Positions 10,549 through 20,700 of a DNA stretch of 64,000 nt are shown here, piece by piece. Every line of letters starts with the position of its first letter. Position 1 is the first letter of the stretch. The DNA is from CAG-873 sp910578365 (lineage in GTDB: Bacteria > Bacteroidota > Bacteroidia > Bacteroidales > Muribaculaceae): NCBI GenBank assembly GCA_951635545.1, contig OX620685.1, positions 2,232,001-2,296,000 of the forward strand, given 5' to 3'. A program made the position numbers and the translations under genes. The notes under the pieces were generated by a model. That model was not told the DNA's origin and ran no database searches. It was given only the letters and a program-made list of their open reading frames with translations.

Positions 10549-11805
10549 TTAATGAAGAGTTACGAGATCTACATAGTAACCATGACCCACGCAAAGGAAT
10601 CCGTCCTGCTCCTGAATCATGTCGAGGGTCTCTTTTGTAAGCGTGATATCTACGACGCCGTCGGCTGAGAACTCAACAGTTCCTGTGCCCGGCAGGTCGT
10701 TCCACCATACGGTAGTGGTGCGTAGCTGATGATATTCGGCGGTGGGTTCTACCGAGTAGTGTATCGACATAACGGTGCCCGGTCTAATGCCTGCAAACAC
10801 ATCCATGCCGATGAGATTAAAGATTTTGTTAGGATCGTCATCCGGTAAATCCCACGATACATAGTGATGTCCGGCCCACAAGGTCTGCTGTGAGGACACA
10901 ACCACTGTTGTGGCGGTTTCGGCCAGGCCGTTCTTGTAGAACTGAACTTCTGCGCCATCATTCATGACACCCGACATGGTATGCTCGCCATCTTCGATAG
11001 CCGGAGCTGCGAAGCTGATTGCCGTCGATGTTTTCTCGGTGAAGTCAGAAATTTTGGTTCCTCCGATTTCAATAGAAGCCACTCTGTCGAGATTGATGCC
11101 TGTAAATGTAGTTGTGGTACCTGAAGTGATTCGGTCGGCGCCGGAGGTTATAAGGGCCGACGAACTTACGGTCACTTTGTTTGCGCCATAGCTCATGCCC
11201 TCGGCATCAATGAGTCCCAATCTGAAAGTGCCGTTATCGGCATTTGCTGGTACGGTATATGTGAGAACATCATTGCCGTCTTCGGTAGAATACACCACGG
11301 GAATTGCTTCAGAGGCACCGATAGTGATTGATTTTACCGAACTGAGATTACGCCCGTAAAGGACAGCTGTCTGTCCGGGGGCGACTATGCGCTCAAATGA
11401 AACTTCCGATGACCACGGATCAGAATCCAGCGGGCTGACGTTGATGATGCCTTCGCGAGAAGTCGATTTGCCTTTAGTGGTCGTGACCACGACCTTCATC
11501 TCGTATGTGCCCGCGGGGAGGGGCATATCGATAGCCTTTCCGTTTGCAGCCTGCTCTCCGTCGATATACCACACTACGTCGACATAGTCGGCCGGAGTCA
11601 CAGTGAGCTCCATGGCGAAATTAGCATTGCGGCTGATGTTGGCTACTACCGGCAGCTTGCCGTTATCCCGGTCCGGGAACGTCGGTGCCAGAATATGGGG
11701 CTCGTCGTCGGGGCCTGCCACTGAGAATGGTTCGTCGCTGCTGCATGATGCAAGCATTACACTTACCGGCAGCAATGTCAGAATGGTCTTATATATGAAA
11801 TTCAT
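10549..11805 (-). CDS. Surface glycan-binding lipoprotein (SGBP-B/SusE position)
   Basis: The 418-residue protein starts with a lipoprotein signal ending in ASCSSDE, an acidic stretch after Cys that favours export to the outer surface. A Ig-like/PKD-like domain (about 50-125) is followed by two IPT/TIG-like domains (about 130-290, each with a YGRNL or FTGINL turn) and a C-terminal beta-rich domain with several tryptophans (about 300-418). The C-terminal domain is the likely glycan-binding part. Its place directly after susD and before a GH3 gene is that of the second surface binding protein (SGBP-B) in beta-glucan loci. These proteins have little sequence conservation, so the ligand is inferred from the neighbours only. 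Confidence 0.8.
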   Translation of the reverse strand: MNFIYKTILTLLPVSVMLASCSSDEPFSVAGPDDEPHILAPTFPDRDNGKLPVVANISRNANFAMELTVTPADYVDVVWYIDGEQAANGKAIDMPLPAGTYEMKVVVTTTKGKSTSREGIINVSPLDSDPWSSEVSFERIVAPGQTAVLYGRNLSSVKSITIGASEAIPVVYSTEDGNDVLTYTVPANADNGTFRLGLIDAEGMSYGANKVTVSSSALITSGADRITSGTTTTFTGINLDRVASIEIGGTKISDFTEKTSTAISFAAPAIEDGEHTMSGVMNDGAEVQFYKNGLAETATTVVVSSQQTLWAGHHYVSWDLPDDDPNKIFNLIGMDVFAGIRPGTVMSIHYSVEPTAEYHQLRTTTVWWNDLPGTGTVEFSADGVVDITLTKETLDMIQEQDGFLCVGHGYYVDLVTLH

Positions 11806-11824
11806 TGTATTTTCTTTTTAGTGA

Positions 11825-13489
11825 TTAGTTGACATCCCACCACAGGGGTATATACCAGCTGTTGCTTCCTCCCATACGGTCCAGGGCCTCATCATAGCCG
11901 GTCTTGTTATACGATGATTCAAGAATCGGATAGCACAGGCGAACGGGTATTTCCTGGCCGCCGGTGAGGAACTGGCCGAAACCGTATTCTGCCGGCGATT
12001 TGAGTCGGGGATAGCCTGAGCGGCGCACGTTTGCCCAAGCCTCAGAGGGATTGAAGAAGTGCAGAATCCATGCCTGGGTATTGATTGCGGCCTTACGCTG
12101 TTCGTTAGTGTAGCCAATGCCGTTGTTTGCAATGAAAGTTGAGAATTCATCATCAGTAATCTTGCGGCAGCCATAGTTGTCGGTCAGGAAATCCATCGAT
12201 GCGCGCACGCCTGTTTCGTAGTAATCATCGGCATTGCCCGCCACGGTCCAGCCTTTAAGTGCGGCTTCGGCCATAAGGAAATTTACCTCGGCGTATGTCA
12301 TCACCACACCCGGATTGTCACTCTTGAGGAAGTTATTGGCAAGTTTCGGTTCGGTTTCACGAGCCATGCTCACCTCGACCGACGGATTGTTCTCGGCAAT
12401 CTCCTTCATTATGTCGCTGTCATAGCCGGTAGGCCACGGTTCCCATGAGTAAGCACCCGGATCTCGCGGATTCATCGGCACGCCTTTAGCTATGATTTCA
12501 TCGGTGAGGTCGATACGATTTTCGGGGCTTGTGAGGCTCATCAGACCGTCATAGTAGAATCGTGCGAAGATAAAAGTGCGGGGGTCACCGGTGTTATACA
12601 GCTGGTTGAAGAAAGTCGAGCAGAGATAACTCGGGTTGTTGGCAGGGTCATTACCGAACAGCAGTTTGGACAGAGCATTGCCGCGATAGTCGGAGTATGT
12701 ATCCTGGCCAAAGCTGAACGATATTTCCATGTATTTTATGAGAGCGTCATCGGCAGCGCTTGTAAAGACACCGCCATCAGCCATCAGAGCCTCGTCAAAT
12801 TCCTGCCAGGCCTTGTCGGGGGCGACATCGGATATACGCATGGCATATCTGAGGCGCAGACTGTTGGCAAGTTTCTTCCACTTCGTCACATCACCGTTGT
12901 AGATTACATCGCCAGTAATTCGGTCGCCCGCCAACGACAAAGCATCGCATGCTTCGCTGAGCTCGCTGAAGAAAGCAGTGTAGATTTCTTCCTGAGTATC
13001 GTAGCGAGGATTGAATTTCTCGGCGATATAACCGAGGCCGGCCTCGCTGAAGGGAGCATCGCCGTACACATCGGTAATGAGCGACATCATATACACGCGA
13101 TAAATGCGCAGGGCGGCATTAACATTTGTCAGGCCGGCTTCCTCGCTGTTGTGGATGCCGTCGGTAAGATTCTTTATGGCGTTGGGATACAGCGAGGTCC
13201 ATATACGGCACATCTCGTTGTTGTCGATTGTATGACGGCCGCCATAGTTGGTGGTATTCCAGCAGCCCATCAGCATCTGCGAGAAAGCATAGTGGTAGTT
13301 GCGGTATATTTCCACCATGCCCAGGTCGCCGTAGGTCTGGAGCTGAGCTGTGGTCAGCTGGGCATTGGGGTCAATGCCGTTGGCTTTCGAGGGGTCTGTG
13401 TTCAGATCCTCCATGTAGCTGTCGCTACATGAACCTGCAATGAGCGCAAGAGTGGCCAGAACAGGGATGAATATTTTATGTAGTTTCAT
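11825..13489 (-). CDS. SusD-like surface glycan-binding lipoprotein
   Basis: This 554-residue protein of the SusD/RagB superfamily (SusD_like_2 type by feel) has a lipoprotein signal ending in AGSCSDSYMEDLNTDP, the usual SusD opening. Helical TPR-like segments follow, including ALRIYRVYMMSLITDVYGDAPFSEA, a very common SusD feature. The C-terminal end contains the typical AWANVRRSGYPRL stretch. SusD proteins cap the SusC transporter and hand glycans to it. The gene lies 14 nt after susC, and the pair defines the polysaccharide utilization locus. Confidence 0.95.
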   Translation of the reverse strand: MKLHKIFIPVLATLALIAGSCSDSYMEDLNTDPSKANGIDPNAQLTTAQLQTYGDLGMVEIYRNYHYAFSQMLMGCWNTTNYGGRHTIDNNEMCRIWTSLYPNAIKNLTDGIHNSEEAGLTNVNAALRIYRVYMMSLITDVYGDAPFSEAGLGYIAEKFNPRYDTQEEIYTAFFSELSEACDALSLAGDRITGDVIYNGDVTKWKKLANSLRLRYAMRISDVAPDKAWQEFDEALMADGGVFTSAADDALIKYMEISFSFGQDTYSDYRGNALSKLLFGNDPANNPSYLCSTFFNQLYNTGDPRTFIFARFYYDGLMSLTSPENRIDLTDEIIAKGVPMNPRDPGAYSWEPWPTGYDSDIMKEIAENNPSVEVSMARETEPKLANNFLKSDNPGVVMTYAEVNFLMAEAALKGWTVAGNADDYYETGVRASMDFLTDNYGCRKITDDEFSTFIANNGIGYTNEQRKAAINTQAWILHFFNPSEAWANVRRSGYPRLKSPAEYGFGQFLTGGQEIPVRLCYPILESSYNKTGYDEALDRMGGSNSWYIPLWWDVN

Positions 13490-13503
13490 TGGTAATCTTA
13501 CGT

Positions 13504-16500
13504 TTAGAATTTAACATACAGGTTGAAGCCGAAGCTTTTGCGCGAAGGCAACGAACCATACTCAAGCCCCATGCCGGTAGTGTTGTTGTAGTTGGAGTCC
13601 GGATCTATGTCAGGAATGTTCTTCCATACTATGAACGGGTTGCGAGTCACAAATGAAAGCGACATATCCTGTACCACTTTACCGAGCCATTTCTTCGGGA
13701 ACTGATAGGTAAGAGTGATTTCACGGCACTTTATGTAAGAGTTGTCATAGATGAACATCGAGGGAGCATTGCGGCATACACTCATCCAGTAGTCCTCGGG
13801 GTTGATTTTGATGTCGTTGGGACGGTATGTGCCGTCGCCGTTGTCAATTACACCCGGAGCCACAAAGCCGCCTGTGGGAGTCCATGATGCATCGCCTTTG
13901 GCTATGCCCGCAGCCTGGCGCTCTTCTTCCGATTTGTACCATTCCTCACGGCCGGTCAGAGTTGCAAGGCTTTTGCCCGATTCGTGGGCCGCGCGTGCCG
14001 ACATCGAATACAAATCGGCACCGACCTTAACGTCGAATAATGCGGTAAGTCCGAAATTCTTGTAGTGGAATGTAGTACTCAGGCCGCCGGTCCAGTCCCA
14101 GGAGGCGTTGCCGAGTACATGGTTGCTCTTGTCGTACATCGGCAGGCCGGTTGCGGGGTCAATGAGAATGTCGCCGTTATCGTTTCTTTGGAAATCCGGG
14201 CCAACGATGGAGCCGAAGTTTTCACCAACCTTGGCGGCCACCTGTACGTCAAGCCACGAAGCCTTTTCAAGCTCGAACATATCCATGTCATCGACAAGCT
14301 TGCGCACTTTATTGTTGTTCTTCGAGAAGTTGATACCTAAGTCCCAGGAAAAGTCGCCAATGATAAGGGGGCGAGTGTTAAGAGCTATTTCAACGCCTTG
14401 GTTCTGTATTTCACCGGCATTGATAAGGCGATAGGGATAGCCGGTGGCCCAGCTGCTTGCCATGCCCATAATCTGGTCTTTACTTATCTGATTGTAGTAT
14501 GTGAAGTCAAGACCGATACGGTTGTTGAGGAACTTTGTTTCAAAACCCACTTCAAACGAGTTGGTACGGGTCGGTTTCAGGTTCTTGTTGGGTATGGTGG
14601 TATTGTCGATAAAGCCGATAGTGAAACCGGGATATGTGAACTTGGATTTTGTATATACCAGACCTAACTGATAGGGGTCGGTATCACTGCCGACCTGTGC
14701 GTACGACAGGCGGATCTTGCCGTAAGGTAAGATATTTCCACGCTTGATCAGTTCCGAGAACACAAAGCTGCCTGATACCGAGGGGTATACGTAGGTGTTG
14801 TTACCGGAAGGCAGAGTTGATGATTTGTCACCACGGATTGTAGCGTCAAGATACAGCATGTTTCTCCATCCGAGATTGACTGCTGCAAACAGCGAGTTAA
14901 TCTGTTTGCGGTAGCTGTTTTCCTGCAGGCTCGTTTCATTGAAGCTCATAAGCGCAACCACATCGCGAATCTGCATTTCCTGAGCCGTGGTGATATTTGT
15001 GCGGTTGTCGACTTTATAGAGGTTGCCGCCGCCTGTACCTGTGAAGTCAAAGTCGCCCCAGCGATTGTTGTAGGTAGCTATGAGCTCAAAGTTGTACATA
15101 CGGTTTTTGAACTGGCTCTGCTGCAAGTAGCCTGATTCGTAACCGGGAGTCGTGGGCGCTTTGAAATCATCGAAGCTGAACCAGTTGAGCTCGGCGCCTG
15201 CCGTACCCTTGACTTTGAGATGCGAGGTGATGTTATAGACCGCCGAAGCGTGCAGGCGGAACAAATCCTTATCGGAGTCGTTGGAATTCTTGTATACGTC
15301 CCAGTACGGATTTACATTATAGGGGTCCATGCCGTTCCAGTTGGAATATTCTCCGTTGGCATCCTGATATGTACTCAGCCAGCGCTGGTCGTAGGTGGTT
15401 GCAAGAGTCATGAGATTCTTGCCGATATTCGACTTGCTGTCGCCCAGAGCCGGACGGTTCTTTACATTCTCGTGGGTATAGTTTACGGAGAAGTCAAGGT
15501 CGACTCTGCCCAGCGACGTATTGGTCCGCAGGTTGAAGATGTCACGGCTCATGTGAGTTTTGGGCACAATATCCTTGTTGCGCATATCGGTGAGAGTGAA
15601 GCGTATGCCTGTGTTGCCCGTGTTCGACGATACTGTGACAGTGTTGTTGGCCGTAAGACCGGTTCTGAAGAATCCGGATGTATTGTCAGTGATTATAAGA
15701 TACGGACGCTCAATGCCGTCGAAGTAGCGAAGCATGTTGCTTCCGTCGGCTTTCGGGCCCCAGCTCTTGTTGGTGTTTGAAACAGCGTCGATACTGTATG
15801 TGCCATTGCTGCCCATGCCGTAAATCTGCTGTACATTATTCCATTTCGAGAGCTGCTTGTCAATTGTCAGCGTACCGTTGTATTCTACCGAATATTTTTC
15901 CTGACCGGCTTTCTTGGTGGTGATGAGAATCACACCGTGGCTGGCGCGGCTGCCATAGAGGGCCGAAGCCGCCGGACCTTTAAGTACCGACATGCTTTCA
16001 ATATCGTCGGGATTAATGCTCGATATACCGTCGCCGAGGTCGTAGCCGCCCGAGGTTCCGGCACTGCCGAAGTTGGTATTGTCCAAGGGTACACCGTCAA
16101 CAACATACAGGGGCTGATTATTGCCTGTCATTTCGGTGCTGCCTCGCAGAATTACCCGGGTAGATCCGGAGGGGCCGCCTGCAGTCTGGCTTACAACCAG
16201 ACCGGCCACACGGCCTGCCATAGAGTTGATGACGTTGGTTTCCTTGGCTTTTTCAAAGGCATCGCCTTTTACTTCTTCCAGACCATAGCCGAGAGCTTTC
16301 CGGTCGCGCTTGATACCGAGAGCGGTAACCACTACTTCGCTGAGCATCTGTGCGCTCTGCTCCAGGGTGATTTTCATCGGAGCTTCCGTAGCCTTAACCT
16401 CGACCGGCTCGCTGCCTACATAGCTGATTTTCAATGTCGCATCCGGCGATACCATCAGAGTGAAATTGCCATCGATATCGGAAACAATTCCATTAGTGGT

Positions 16501-16695
16501 TCCTTTCTCTACCACTGAGGCACCGATAACCGGGCCATCAGCATCTTCAACGACACCGGTCACCTTGATTTTCTGAGATGGCGATGCCTCGGCTGTGCCG
16601 GGTTCTGCAAATGACTGCAACGGCATAACTAATGATACCGTGCCGACAAGCAGTAAACCGCACAGGAGCTTGGTTGTTAAAGTTCTCTGTTTCAT
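13504..16695 (-). CDS. SusC-like TonB-dependent outer-membrane transporter
   Basis: The 1063-residue protein has a signal peptide of about 30 residues, an N-terminal carboxypeptidase-D-like domain (GVVEDADGPVIGASVVEKGTTNG), a TonB-dependent plug (about 120-240, with the SusC-typical SMSVLKGPAASALYGSRASHGVI) and a long beta-barrel ending in Phe (FGFNLYVKF). It imports oligosaccharides across the outer membrane using TonB energy and works with the SusD-like lid encoded next to it. It follows the GH16 gene by 9 nt. Length and order are usual for the SusC family. Confidence 0.96.
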   Translation of the reverse strand: MKQRTLTTKLLCGLLLVGTVSLVMPLQSFAEPGTAEASPSQKIKVTGVVEDADGPVIGASVVEKGTTNGIVSDIDGNFTLMVSPDATLKISYVGSEPVEVKATEAPMKITLEQSAQMLSEVVVTALGIKRDRKALGYGLEEVKGDAFEKAKETNVINSMAGRVAGLVVSQTAGGPSGSTRVILRGSTEMTGNNQPLYVVDGVPLDNTNFGSAGTSGGYDLGDGISSINPDDIESMSVLKGPAASALYGSRASHGVILITTKKAGQEKYSVEYNGTLTIDKQLSKWNNVQQIYGMGSNGTYSIDAVSNTNKSWGPKADGSNMLRYFDGIERPYLIITDNTSGFFRTGLTANNTVTVSSNTGNTGIRFTLTDMRNKDIVPKTHMSRDIFNLRTNTSLGRVDLDFSVNYTHENVKNRPALGDSKSNIGKNLMTLATTYDQRWLSTYQDANGEYSNWNGMDPYNVNPYWDVYKNSNDSDKDLFRLHASAVYNITSHLKVKGTAGAELNWFSFDDFKAPTTPGYESGYLQQSQFKNRMYNFELIATYNNRWGDFDFTGTGGGNLYKVDNRTNITTAQEMQIRDVVALMSFNETSLQENSYRKQINSLFAAVNLGWRNMLYLDATIRGDKSSTLPSGNNTYVYPSVSGSFVFSELIKRGNILPYGKIRLSYAQVGSDTDPYQLGLVYTKSKFTYPGFTIGFIDNTTIPNKNLKPTRTNSFEVGFETKFLNNRIGLDFTYYNQISKDQIMGMASSWATGYPYRLINAGEIQNQGVEIALNTRPLIIGDFSWDLGINFSKNNNKVRKLVDDMDMFELEKASWLDVQVAAKVGENFGSIVGPDFQRNDNGDILIDPATGLPMYDKSNHVLGNASWDWTGGLSTTFHYKNFGLTALFDVKVGADLYSMSARAAHESGKSLATLTGREEWYKSEEERQAAGIAKGDASWTPTGGFVAPGVIDNGDGTYRPNDIKINPEDYWMSVCRNAPSMFIYDNSYIKCREITLTYQFPKKWLGKVVQDMSLSFVTRNPFIVWKNIPDIDPDSNYNNTTGMGLEYGSLPSRKSFGFNLYVKF

Positions 16696-16704
16696 GTGTA
16701 TTGA

Positions 16705-17550
16705 TTAGTTTATTTTAGATACCTTAATCCAGTCGATATACATCGAGGCCGTCTGCCCGTCTTTTAAGGCGCTTATGCCTTCGGCGTCGTAGATACCGGT
16801 GAATGCCCCGCCCACGGCAAGGTTAAACAGAATGAAAAAGTCGCTATGAAAATATGCATTGTCCGTGATGTCGAAACTGTGCAGCTTCATATTGTCAACC
16901 GAAACTTCGATATTATTCTCATTCCACTTAAGTGTATATGTGTGATATGCGCCGTCCTGTAAATCCAGACCACAATCGCCGGCGTAATACTGCTGTTCGT
17001 GCCCGGCTACATCCGGCCCGTAATGGAGCGCTGTATTTACGCGCCTGGCGCTTGTGCCGTCGGCTATGCCTTGGGCATCGCCCATTTCCATTATATCTAT
17101 TTCGCCGCACGCGGGCCACTCCTGTCGGTTATTGCCCATCATCCAGAATGCGGGCCACAGACCGTTGGCTGTCCGGGGCAGTTTTATGCTGGCCTCAATC
17201 TTTCCGTACTTAAAATACTTCTTGCCCTTTGAGTTCACTCGCCCCGATACAATCTTGTCGCCCTTACGGGTGGCTGTAAGTATTAGCACTGTTTTGCCAT
17301 CGTCTTTGCCGACTTTCACTTGACCGGTACTATAAGCCTGTAACTCCTGATTCGTCCATCCGGCTTCGTGTGTTTCTTTTGACCAATAAGCAGAATTGAA
17401 TGAATCAAAATCGTCAAAGAACACCACTTCGTCATCCGGCTTGACTATGGGAGGTGCGGGCTGGCTTTCATCTTCAGAACCGCCACAGCCCATAAGGGCT
17501 GCTGCCGCTAATACGGAAACAAACAAATGTGAGAAATTTAATGTGAACAT
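16705..17550 (-). CDS. GH16 endo-beta-glucanase lipoprotein
   Basis: The 281-residue enzyme is a lipoprotein (lipobox LMGC, Cys22) with a single GH16 domain from about residue 40. The catalytic signature GEIDIME contains the nucleophile Glu150, Asp152 and the acid/base Glu155. This no-bulge EIDIME form, together with LWPAFWMMG, is typical of bacterial laminarinases and mixed-linkage beta-glucanases (GH16 subfamily 3-like). It probably cuts glucan at the cell surface into oligosaccharides for SusC/SusD. It is the first gene of the operon, and a -7 element lies about 38 nt upstream. Whether beta-1,3-glucan or barley-type mixed-linkage glucan is preferred cannot be told from sequence alone. Confidence 0.93.
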   Translation of the reverse strand: MFTLNFSHLFVSVLAAAALMGCGGSEDESQPAPPIVKPDDEVVFFDDFDSFNSAYWSKETHEAGWTNQELQAYSTGQVKVGKDDGKTVLILTATRKGDKIVSGRVNSKGKKYFKYGKIEASIKLPRTANGLWPAFWMMGNNRQEWPACGEIDIMEMGDAQGIADGTSARRVNTALHYGPDVAGHEQQYYAGDCGLDLQDGAYHTYTLKWNENNIEVSVDNMKLHSFDITDNAYFHSDFFILFNLAVGGAFTGIYDAEGISALKDGQTASMYIDWIKVSKIN

Positions 17551-17587
17551 GATATTGATTTATTTGCGATAGTTTATTCGGACATCG

Positions 17588-17595
17588 CAAAATTA
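17588..17595 (-). promoter_or_regulatory. -7 element of the glucan utilization operon
   Basis: On the minus strand it reads TAATTTTG, the Bacteroidetes -7 consensus. No good -33 box is present, which fits a promoter that needs the hybrid two-component activator encoded next door. The 150-bp gap between the regulator stop and the GH16 start is where the activator should bind. Two near-repeats of TTTGATTGC/TTTGATTGCCGACATTTT type words lie at 17618-17656. Confidence 0.5.
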
Positions 17596-17617
17596 CTCAC
17601 AAGCACATTTTTACCGG

Positions 17618-17657
17618 TTTGATTGCTGACATTTTGAGGTTTGATTGCCGACATTTT
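17618..17657. repeat. Direct repeat, possible activator site
   Basis: The words TTTGATTGCTGACATTTT and TTTGATTGCCGACATTTT occur back to back with one difference (spacing about 22 nt, two helical turns). They lie about 25 nt upstream of the -7 element of the GH16 gene, between it and the hybrid two-component regulator gene. AraC-type output domains bind direct repeats at such positions, so this is a good candidate for the regulator's binding site. No binding data are available. Confidence 0.6.
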
Positions 17658-17701
17658 ATGTTACATCACTGACTGTCAGCCTGTATGATGGTCAATCCAG
17701 A

Positions 17702-20700
17702 TTAATTCTCACCACAGAATTTGCTTGGTGACACCCCGAAATATTTCTTGAACACAGTGCTGAAATACTTGGTGTTGACAAATCCTGTCAACTCCGCGAC
17801 TTCCGTTACTGATATTTTTTGTTTAAGAAGTTCGGCAGCATGTTCGAGTTTCAGGATTCGTATAAACTCCTGTGGCGCTTTTCCGGTCACAGATTTAAGG
17901 CGACCAAAAAACAGAGTTCGGCTCATCGCCATCTCTCGGCAGAGGTGTTCGATGTCAAATTCGGTATCGGACATGTTCGCCATGATTATATCAACAACCT
18001 TATCGACAAATATTCTGTCGGATGTCGGCATTTCACATATTTGATTGTCGTCGGCTTGTTTTTCTGCGGTCGATTTGTCAGTTTTAACTTCGTCATTCTC
18101 ATCCTCGGCTTTCATCAGTGCGAACCTCATCAGATTTTCACGGATGCGTTTGCGGTTATGAAGCATACCCCTGACCTTGCTTTTGAGAATCTCGAGGCTG
18201 AACGGCTTGGCGATATAGTCGTCGGCCCCTTTCTCAATACCGTTTACTATCGCATCGTGAGTGGCTTTTGCTGTGAGCAGGATAACGGGGATGCCGGCAG
18301 TGCCGGGGTTGTTCTTGATAATGCTGCATAGCTCATCGCCCTGTATCCCCGGCATCATCACATCCGATATGATAATGTCGGGATAATGGTTTTCAAGAAA
18401 TCGGAGGGCATCTTCTGCCGAAATTGTTGCGACGACATTATATTCAGCCGAGAAGGTTGCCGTCAGATAATTACGCAGATCATCATTGTCCTCGACAATC
18501 AGCAATGTGTCATCCATTTTCCCCGAAACTGTCGATACCACAGGAGATGGTATGCGTATTTCGTTCAAGGCTTCATTCAGATTATTGGGATTCCATTGTA
18601 TTACAGGCTCGTCATATATACGTTTGAATGAGATTGTAAAAGTTGTCCCGACCTGCTCTTTTGACGTAAAGCGGATGCTGCCATTCAGCAGTTGCACTAT
18701 GCGCTTGACCTGAAGCAGTCCGAAGCCGTTGCCTGTTTCTTGTGACGCTCTGGCATTCTCGGCTCTGTAGACATTGGCGAATATGTTTTTCTGCTCCTTC
18801 TCAGGTATGCCGATTCCCGTATCCGCAATCTTTATCATCGCTTTCGACTTGCTTGCGGTCAGAGAAACCTCTACTTTACCACCCCGGTTGGTGTATTTGC
18901 AGGCATTCGACATGAGATTGTCAAGCATGAGTTCAAGCAGATGCCTGTCGGCTGAAATCACAACCTGTTCGTCGGGCACATTCAGGCACAGCGAGATACC
19001 GCGTTTTTCACCTATATTACTGAAACAGCTCAGCTCTTCAGACAACAGATAATTAAGATTAATCGGCTCGATGTTGACTTTCGCCTTTCTCGAATCTATC
19101 TTCTCGAAATCGAGCAACTGGGCGGTGATTGCATTCAACTTGCGAATATTTGAGCCGGCTACATCGAGAAGATACTGAGCCTTATCGGAAAGACCGACCT
19201 GTGTCTTCAATTCTTCAATTGGCGACATGACCAACGACAACGGAGTACGTATATCGTGGGCTGTATTGATAAAAAATCTGATTTTATCCTCGTCATGTTC
19301 TTTCCTTAACTGATACCATTTGTACCGCACTATAAAGTAAATCACGAAGACTATAATCGCCAGATAGCATATATTAGCCCAAATAGTGTTCCACCACGGT
19401 TGTTTGACTAAGATGTCAATAGCGGTTTCATCTATCGCGCGTCCGTCGCTTTTACGCAATGCTTTTATTTTAAGAGTATAGCTGCCCGGCGGTACGTTTC
19501 GGAAGCGGACTGTGCCTGCCATAGTAATTTCGCTCCAGTCAGGGTCATATCCTTCGAGGATATACTGATAGGCTATGTCATTGCGATAGTTGATGTTTAT
19601 TGCTTCAAAATCGACATCAAACGAGTTCTGTCCGGCACTCAGTACAATCTTCTGCTTTTGCAGCATATCGAAAATCTTCGGCTTGATTTGCTCAGATTCT
19701 TTCTCGCCGATGCCGTCAATCGTGAATCCGGTTATTCTCAATGGTGCGGTAAACTCGGCTACACTGATTCTGTCGGGCGACAGTCTTACCGCCCCGGCCG
19801 TACTGCCGAAAATCAAATCTCCGCCAGAGGTCATTGAAATCGAAGATTTATTATATTCTTTTGCTGTTCCGTTTATAAAGTTAAGACTTGAAATTATGGA
19901 ATCGCCTATTATGGCAAGGCCATTGCCTGTACTTGCCCAAAGACGACCCTTGGTGTCTTTCACAAGTCCGTATATATCGTTTGACGGCAGGCCGTCAGAC
20001 ATTTTGACCTTGCGTATGATTTTCCTCTTCTTATAGTCATACAGGTAAAGGCCGCCACCTTCGGTCCCGAGCCATACAGTACTGTCGTTTATGAACATCA
20101 TCGGGATTATATATGCACTTATGTCATGTTCTGATTGCTCTTTAAAATTGGCGTACCAGTTATAGCTGTTAATCTCGGTGTCGATTATATAGAACCCGTT
20201 GCCGGTCGCAACTCCAATGGACTTGTCATCAATGACATTGATTGTCATTGCGCCGTTTATCTCAAACCTATGGCATAACGAACCATCGCTGTTAAGAGCC
20301 ACGAGTGCGCCGTGGGGCGAGCCTATCCAAATCTTGCCGCGCCTGTCGGTCTGTATCGCAAAGATATAGTTCGATGACAATGCTCCGTCGTCTTGGGTCC
20401 AGTGTCCTTTGATGTTTCCGTACAAGTCAAGCCGATACACCCCATCACCGTAACAGCCTGCCAATATGTTGCCTTGATCGTCTTCGCATAGCGACACAAC
20501 GACTACTCCTGATAGAGAATTGTTCCAATTTCCCGTGCGGGGATTATATATGCTGATGCCGCAGTCGGTTGCATACCAGATATTCCCGTCAGATGATTCT
20601 ATGATATGGTTCACATTATTGTTGACGAGAGAGTTGGCATTGTTAGTGACATGGGTTATGATCTGTAATGGTGACGGTGAAAGACTTAGCATAGTCACAC

